In this document: piece by piece, positions 59,542 through 64,000 of the stretch
How the letters are laid out: every line of letters begins with the position of its first letter
How positions within the stretch are numbered: the stretch's first letter is position 1
Source of the DNA: Vibrio penaeicida
GTDB taxonomy: Bacteria; Pseudomonadota; Gammaproteobacteria; Enterobacterales; Vibrionaceae
Assembly (NCBI RefSeq): GCF_002933855.1
Contig: NZ_BFAQ01000031.1
Coordinates: forward strand, 98,494 to 162,493
Length of the DNA stretch: 64,000 nucleotides
Direction of reading: 5' to 3'
Made by a program: the position numbers and the translations under genes
Notes under the pieces: model-generated
What the model was told of the DNA's origin: nothing
What the model saw: the letters and a program-made list of their open reading frames with translations, nothing else
Databases searched by the model: none

Positions 59542-61716
59542 TTGAATAAAAAAAGACAACCTAAACGCGCCTATGCCCAACTTTCTCAAGCTGCATTTTC
59601 CGATCCATTTTCTTTTCTTGGTCCATATAGTCAAGAAAATGGTATTGCGTTAAGAATCTGGATTCCGGGTGCAGACAATGTTCAGTTGGTATTAGACGAC
59701 AATACTCGCCTCGATCTCGAAAGAGAAGAAGCGAGCGGATTCATTCTAAAAGGTGATCTAGATTTAACACACATTCATTACCGCTTGGCTATCGATTGGT
59801 CGGGCACAGAGCAGATTGTTGATGACCCGTACCAATATCATGGGCTCTACGCCGAATACGATGACTTGCACACCCCCAAGCAAATGTACCAACAGATGGG
59901 AGCGCAATTCGTTACCATGAACCGTGGTAGTAAAAAGGTGAGTGGTACGCGATTTTTAGTGTATGCCCCACATGCTTCAGCGGTCAGTATTATTGGGGCA
60001 TTTAACCATTGGGATGGGCGTAGAAACCCATTGCAAAAATTGGATTATGGAATTTGGGGATTGTTTGTTCCCGATCTACCGGAAGGCACTCAATACAAGT
60101 TTGAAATGAAAGGGCCAGACGGTGAAGGTTTACCCCACAAAGCCGATCCATGGGGATTTCATTCAGAACAACATCCTTCGTTTGCTTCACTGACGTACAA
60201 TCACCAGCGATACGACTGGGCAGACGGCGCATGGCAAGAGCGACCAGTAACAGAAAAGCGCAAAGAAGCTCTTTCTTTTTACGAGCTGCATGCCGGGTCG
60301 TGGAAACGCAATGAATACGGTGATTTCCTCAATTACCGAGAATTAGCCGAGCAACTCATACCCTATCTTAAAGACTTGGGGTACACCCATGTTGAATTGA
60401 TGCCCGTTTCAGAACACCCATTTTACGGTTCTTGGGGTTATCAACCTGTTGGCTTGTTTGCGCCGACGAGTCGTTTTGGATCGCCAGATGACTTTAAGTA
60501 TTTTGTTGATCAGTGCCATCAGGCGGAAATTGGCGTGATACTCGATTGGGTGCCTGCGCACTTCCCATCGGACGACCATGGGTTGGCAAACTTTGATGGT
60601 ACGCCACTTTTCCACGACCCCGATCCACGCCGAGGTTGGCACCAGGATTGGAACTCATTTATCTATGATATGGGGCAAGAGCATGTACGACGCTTCTTAG
60701 TTTCGAATGCTCTGTATTGGTTTGAACAGTTTCACATTGATGGAATTCGAGTGGATGCCGTCGCTTCAATGATCTACTTAGATTACTCTCGCAGCCACGA
60801 TCAATGGGTGCCAAACATTGATGGAGGAAACGAGAACTACGAAGCTATTGCTACTCTTAAATGGATGAATGAAGAAGTCTACCGCCACTTCCCGAACGCG
60901 ATGACCATCGCTGAAGAGTCAACGGCATTTCCTGGTGTATCTGCGCCAACCTTTATGGGAGGGCTTGGCTTTGGGTTTAAATGGAATATGGGTTGGATGC
61001 ACGACAGCCTTTCTTATATAAAAGAAGATCCCGTCCATCGAAAATTCCATCACGATACCATCACCTTCCCACTTGTGTACGCGCACAGTGAGAACTATGT
61101 ATTGTCGCTTTCTCATGATGAAGTGGTTTATGGCAAAGGTTCAATCCATAACAAGATGCCCGGTGATGAATGGCAGCAAACCGCTAACCTGAGAGCTTAC
61201 ATGGGGTACATGTATGCTCAACCGGGTAAGAAGTTGAACTTTATGGGCGCGGAGTTTGGTCAGACCGCGGAGTGGAATCACGATGATCAATTGCAGTGGT
61301 TTTTACTTGATTTTGAGCGCCATCAAGGCGTTCGAGATCTCACACGTGATTTAAATTTCCTGTATCGCAATGAAAAAGCATTACACGATCAAGACAGTCA
61401 CCCGAATGGGTTTGAGTGGCGCTTGCAAGATGCGAAAGAAGCGAGTGTATTGGCTCACGAGCGTATTGCTGAGAATGGTGATCGTATACTCATAATCAGT
61501 AATTTTACACCTGTGCCTCATGAACGTTTCCGATTAGGTGTGCCAAACCGCGGAACGTACACGCTGCTTTTGAATACGGATGATGTTGGTTACAGCGGCA
61601 GTGGCTTTAAAGTTTATGAGTCGGCAGAAACTGAACGTGTTGTTAGCGAAGGTTTAGATGACTCTTTATTGTTAAGCATTCCACCGTTATCGACGGTGTT
61701 TTATAAGCTTCAATAA
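59542..61716 (+). CDS. glgB: 1,4-alpha-glucan branching enzyme
   Basis: 724 residues, full-length GlgB with the N-terminal CBM48 domains (DPFSFLGPYSQ, GTRFLVYAPHASAVSIIGAFNHWDG) and the GH13 barrel: HVELMPVSEHPFYGSWGYQ, GIRVDAVASMIYLDYSR with the nucleophile Asp, MTIAEESTAF with the acid Glu, and LSHDEVVYGK. It forms alpha-1,6 branches in glycogen. The start is TTG (59542), preceded by AGGGGA; a rare start codon may limit expression. Confidence 0.95.
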   Translation: MNKKRQPKRAYAQLSQAAFSDPFSFLGPYSQENGIALRIWIPGADNVQLVLDDNTRLDLEREEASGFILKGDLDLTHIHYRLAIDWSGTEQIVDDPYQYHGLYAEYDDLHTPKQMYQQMGAQFVTMNRGSKKVSGTRFLVYAPHASAVSIIGAFNHWDGRRNPLQKLDYGIWGLFVPDLPEGTQYKFEMKGPDGEGLPHKADPWGFHSEQHPSFASLTYNHQRYDWADGAWQERPVTEKRKEALSFYELHAGSWKRNEYGDFLNYRELAEQLIPYLKDLGYTHVELMPVSEHPFYGSWGYQPVGLFAPTSRFGSPDDFKYFVDQCHQAEIGVILDWVPAHFPSDDHGLANFDGTPLFHDPDPRRGWHQDWNSFIYDMGQEHVRRFLVSNALYWFEQFHIDGIRVDAVASMIYLDYSRSHDQWVPNIDGGNENYEAIATLKWMNEEVYRHFPNAMTIAEESTAFPGVSAPTFMGGLGFGFKWNMGWMHDSLSYIKEDPVHRKFHHDTITFPLVYAHSENYVLSLSHDEVVYGKGSIHNKMPGDEWQQTANLRAYMGYMYAQPGKKLNFMGAEFGQTAEWNHDDQLQWFLLDFERHQGVRDLTRDLNFLYRNEKALHDQDSHPNGFEWRLQDAKEASVLAHERIAENGDRILIISNFTPVPHERFRLGVPNRGTYTLLLNTDDVGYSGSGFKVYESAETERVVSEGLDDSLLLSIPPLSTVFYKLQ

Positions 61717-61796
61717 TTATACGTCCTCTTAGCTGCGCGCCTTGTCTGCTTTACGGGCTAAAACTAATATCGTAACCATAATTGTAACGTAACCAT

Positions 61797-61832
61797 AAAA
61801 AAGAGCGAGCCGTGTAAACGGTCTCGCTCTTG
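61797..61832. terminator. Bidirectional terminator between glgB and the chemotaxis receptor
   Basis: AAGAGCGAG-CCGT-GTAA-ACGG-CTCGCTCTT (one bulged base), with six A's on its left (T-run on the minus strand) and TTGTTTATA on its right. Confidence 0.8.
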
Positions 61833-61893
61833 TTTATATACGAACACAGCTACTTTGTAGAGAGTTCGATTATGGAGAACTACTCTATTTCCA

Positions 61894-63852
61894 TTATACT
61901 CGGAACTGACCGAGTATCTTGCTCACTTGGTTACCGACTTGGTTCAAGCTTTCAGCAGACTCAGTAGTCTCAATAGATTGAGACATTGTTTTGTCTGAGA
62001 TATCGGACATGGTATTCACGTTGATGGCAACTTCATCCGCTGCAGTTGCCTGTTGACCCGCCGCACTTGAAATCAATCCAATCGAGTCGTTGATTTGAGC
62101 AATAAATCCATCAATTGACGTTAACGCTTCTTCGGCTGACTGCACTTGTGCTGCGGTTTCTTCAGCGTTAGAACGGCTCTTCGTCATTGCTTGGCTAGCG
62201 CTTTCTGAGCGCTGCTGCAAGCTAACGATGATATTTTGAATTTCCTCTGTTGATTCCTGAGTTCTCGAAGCCAATGAGCGAACTTCATCAGCTACGACCG
62301 CAAACCCACGCCCTTGTTCACCGGCACGTGCTGCCTCAATCGCCGCGTTCAATGCCAATAAGTTAGTTTGTTCTGCGATACTTCGAATAACATCCAGTAC
62401 CGTACCAATTTGTTCACTGTCAGAGCGAACTTGCTCTACCGTGTCACTGGCATCAGATATTTGCTGAGACAAGCTTTGCATGGCGGTTGCTGCGTTCACA
62501 ACAACTTGAGTACCTTGTGTTGCCGCATCGGCTGTCGATTGAGACAATTCAGCAGCTTGCAGTGCACTGTTACTCACTTCTTGCGCACTGGCAGACATTT
62601 CAGTCATTGCAGAAGCTGCAAGTTGCGCCTGAGATTGCTGCTCGCGAACTTCTTGTTGAGTGCCGCTGGCTTTAACCGTAAGTTCCTGTGCTGAAGAGAG
62701 CATGCTAGAAGACGCAGTATTTAATTGACCCACTGTCTTCTGAAGTTTCTCTGCGAAGGTATTGTAATTTGTCGCCAGCTTAGCAAGTTCATCGGTACCA
62801 GCAACTGGGATGCGAATGGTCAGGTCACCCTCACCTTGGGCAATATCACTTAACACATCATTAGTAGACTGGATTTTACTCGTGATGGCTTTTGTGACAA
62901 AGAAGGAAACAAAGATACCAACGATAATCGCAATACCCACAATCATAAATAGGAATGAGGTAGACGTTTCAGTATTCGCTTTAGCATTATTAGCAGCTTC
63001 ACGCATTGACGCACTGATTGATGCACGTAACTCCGCAATCGCCGTAGCGATTTTAGGGCCCACGGTATCCAATGTTTTGATACCTGCATTTCGGTCGTAA
63101 ATCATGGTTACAACACTGTTTGCAGCTATTTCATATTGATTGAGCAACTGTTTTGCTTCAGTCGTTAATTGACGTCTTTCTGGGTTTTCTAATGTACCCA
63201 GTAGAGTATCAATTTCTTTTTCGGATGCATTGAACTCTTTATTAAAGCGTTCAACTTGAGCTGGTTGGTTTTCTACCAAAAACTTCGATACGTAAAGGCG
63301 TGAAAGTAAAAGTGCACGTATCGCTCTACCTGCATGGTATGCCGCAACGACATCCCCATCGCGTTTTGCTGAGTCCATAACTTGTGTTAACTTGCGTTCG
63401 ATTTGCGGACCATTCGCATTTAATGTCCCATTCACCAATTCGTTGCGGCTGTTCATGTTTGAGACAACCGTTCCAGTAAAGGTAGACATGTAAGTTGCTT
63501 TCATCTCATCAATCGATTTCAACATTTTCACTCGTTCAGGATTTTGAATCTCCTTGTATGAGCGAGTCATATCTTCAGTCCATAGAGCCCCCTGCTTGTT
63601 GAATTTTTCAACGAACTCAGGTTTCCCCGTCTTAATAAAGTTCTTAACGGTTAATCGCAGTCCATAAACACTATCTGTAACTTCTGCTGCTAGCTCAGTA
63701 TCTGGTGCTAAATCAAAAGAAATTTTATTCATATCTTGTGACAATCCATTTAGCAAATTCGAGCTTACCACTGCAACAGCGATCAAGATGGCGATCAGAA
63801 CGGCTGGTGATATTGATAGTTTTTTAGAAATAGAAATATTGTCCAAACCCAT
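61894..63852 (-). CDS. Methyl-accepting chemotaxis protein
   Basis: 652 residues: cytoplasmic start, membrane span 1 (LSISPAVLIAILIAVAVVSS, about 12-31), a long helical periplasmic sensor region (about 35-295) of the four-helix-bundle kind, span 2 (FLFMIVGIAIIVGIFVSFFV, about 300-320), a HAMP domain and the signalling hairpin with EQTNLLALNAAIEAARAGEQ and GRGFAVVADEVRSLA. The C-terminal NWETF-type tail for CheR binding is absent. The ligand is unknown. GGAGAAAAG precedes the start. Confidence 0.95.
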   Translation of the reverse strand: MGLDNISISKKLSISPAVLIAILIAVAVVSSNLLNGLSQDMNKISFDLAPDTELAAEVTDSVYGLRLTVKNFIKTGKPEFVEKFNKQGALWTEDMTRSYKEIQNPERVKMLKSIDEMKATYMSTFTGTVVSNMNSRNELVNGTLNANGPQIERKLTQVMDSAKRDGDVVAAYHAGRAIRALLLSRLYVSKFLVENQPAQVERFNKEFNASEKEIDTLLGTLENPERRQLTTEAKQLLNQYEIAANSVVTMIYDRNAGIKTLDTVGPKIATAIAELRASISASMREAANNAKANTETSTSFLFMIVGIAIIVGIFVSFFVTKAITSKIQSTNDVLSDIAQGEGDLTIRIPVAGTDELAKLATNYNTFAEKLQKTVGQLNTASSSMLSSAQELTVKASGTQQEVREQQSQAQLAASAMTEMSASAQEVSNSALQAAELSQSTADAATQGTQVVVNAATAMQSLSQQISDASDTVEQVRSDSEQIGTVLDVIRSIAEQTNLLALNAAIEAARAGEQGRGFAVVADEVRSLASRTQESTEEIQNIIVSLQQRSESASQAMTKSRSNAEETAAQVQSAEEALTSIDGFIAQINDSIGLISSAAGQQATAADEVAINVNTMSDISDKTMSQSIETTESAESLNQVGNQVSKILGQFRV

Positions 63853-64000
63853 TGTCTTTTCTCCATAAAAGATAAAGCCGCATTTTTTATTTTTCTATTA
63901 TCTAAAGTAGCAAAGAATGAAAGACTAAACAGAAAATAGATTAAATAAATATTTGATTATGGAATAAGCGTCTACATATCATTGGGTTATGATATTACCT

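Noticed and set aside
1..64000. CRISPR arrays, integron attC sites, tRNA or rRNA genes
   Set aside because: Looked for regular spaced repeats and known RNA signatures and found none.

Overview
The window looks like a piece of a Vibrio-type gammaproteobacterial genome, probably the secondary chromosome. The main evidence is a quorum-regulatory Qrr small RNA with a sigma-54 promoter (about 49859-49993), a malT / malP / malQ / glgB block next to a chemotaxis receptor (51042-63852; from memory this resembles the start of V. cholerae chromosome II), a DUF368 lipid-carrier transporter, and moderate-GC coding style throughout. No rRNA, tRNA, CRISPR array, prophage or intact insertion sequence was seen.

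Layout. (1) 1-17055 is a catabolic island: the end of a CoA-transferase, a sugar-isomerase-like TIM barrel protein, a decayed IS110 transposase tail, an Rrf2 regulator with a divergent membrane protein, three small unrelated genes (DUF3565, Nudix, VOC), then ETF:quinone oxidoreductase, a DUF993 aldolase-like protein, an SDR, an acyl-CoA dehydrogenase, an aldehyde dehydrogenase, both ETF subunits and a ribose-type ABC importer. A 16-bp operator resembling GTAACCATATAGTTAC recurs at the Rrf2 promoter and at four of the catabolic promoters, which suggests one regulon feeding electrons from a sugar-like substrate to the quinone pool. (2) 17118-25673 holds GNAT, MerR, AraC + SDR, an acetoacetate-type CoA-transferase/thiolase operon, a YcaQ-like DNA glycosylase, LysR and a small exported protein. 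(3) 25787-32258 is homogentisate breakdown (maiA, fumarylacetoacetase, hmgA) facing a TRAP transporter and MarR regulator. (4) 32269-37340 holds a periplasmic binding protein, a ferredoxin-NADP reductase, a Crp/Fnr regulator with an FNR-like box, a 27-residue membrane peptide, a methyltransferase and a DUF3179 protein.

(5) 37551-43487 is the most striking locus: a six-gene tightly packed operon with a FecCD-type ABC importer, a nicotianamine-synthase-like enzyme (CntL type), an opine dehydrogenase (CntM type) and an EamA exporter, preceded by Fur-like and Zur-like sites. It is a candidate opine metallophore (staphylopine/pseudopaline class) synthesis, export and uptake system. (6) 43554-49651 holds a GNAT/deaminase pair, a ParD-like/methionine aminopeptidase pair, an RsgA GTPase gene preceded by a structured leader with a 15-codon ORF and attenuator-like stems, a copper-delivery operon (PCuAC, SCO) and DUF368. 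(7) 49859-50190 holds the Qrr sRNA plus LuxO-like sites. (8) 50316-61716 is maltodextrin/glycogen metabolism under MalT. (9) 61894-63852 is a methyl-accepting chemotaxis protein.

All assignments come from reading the sequence and from memory of protein families; no database search was run.
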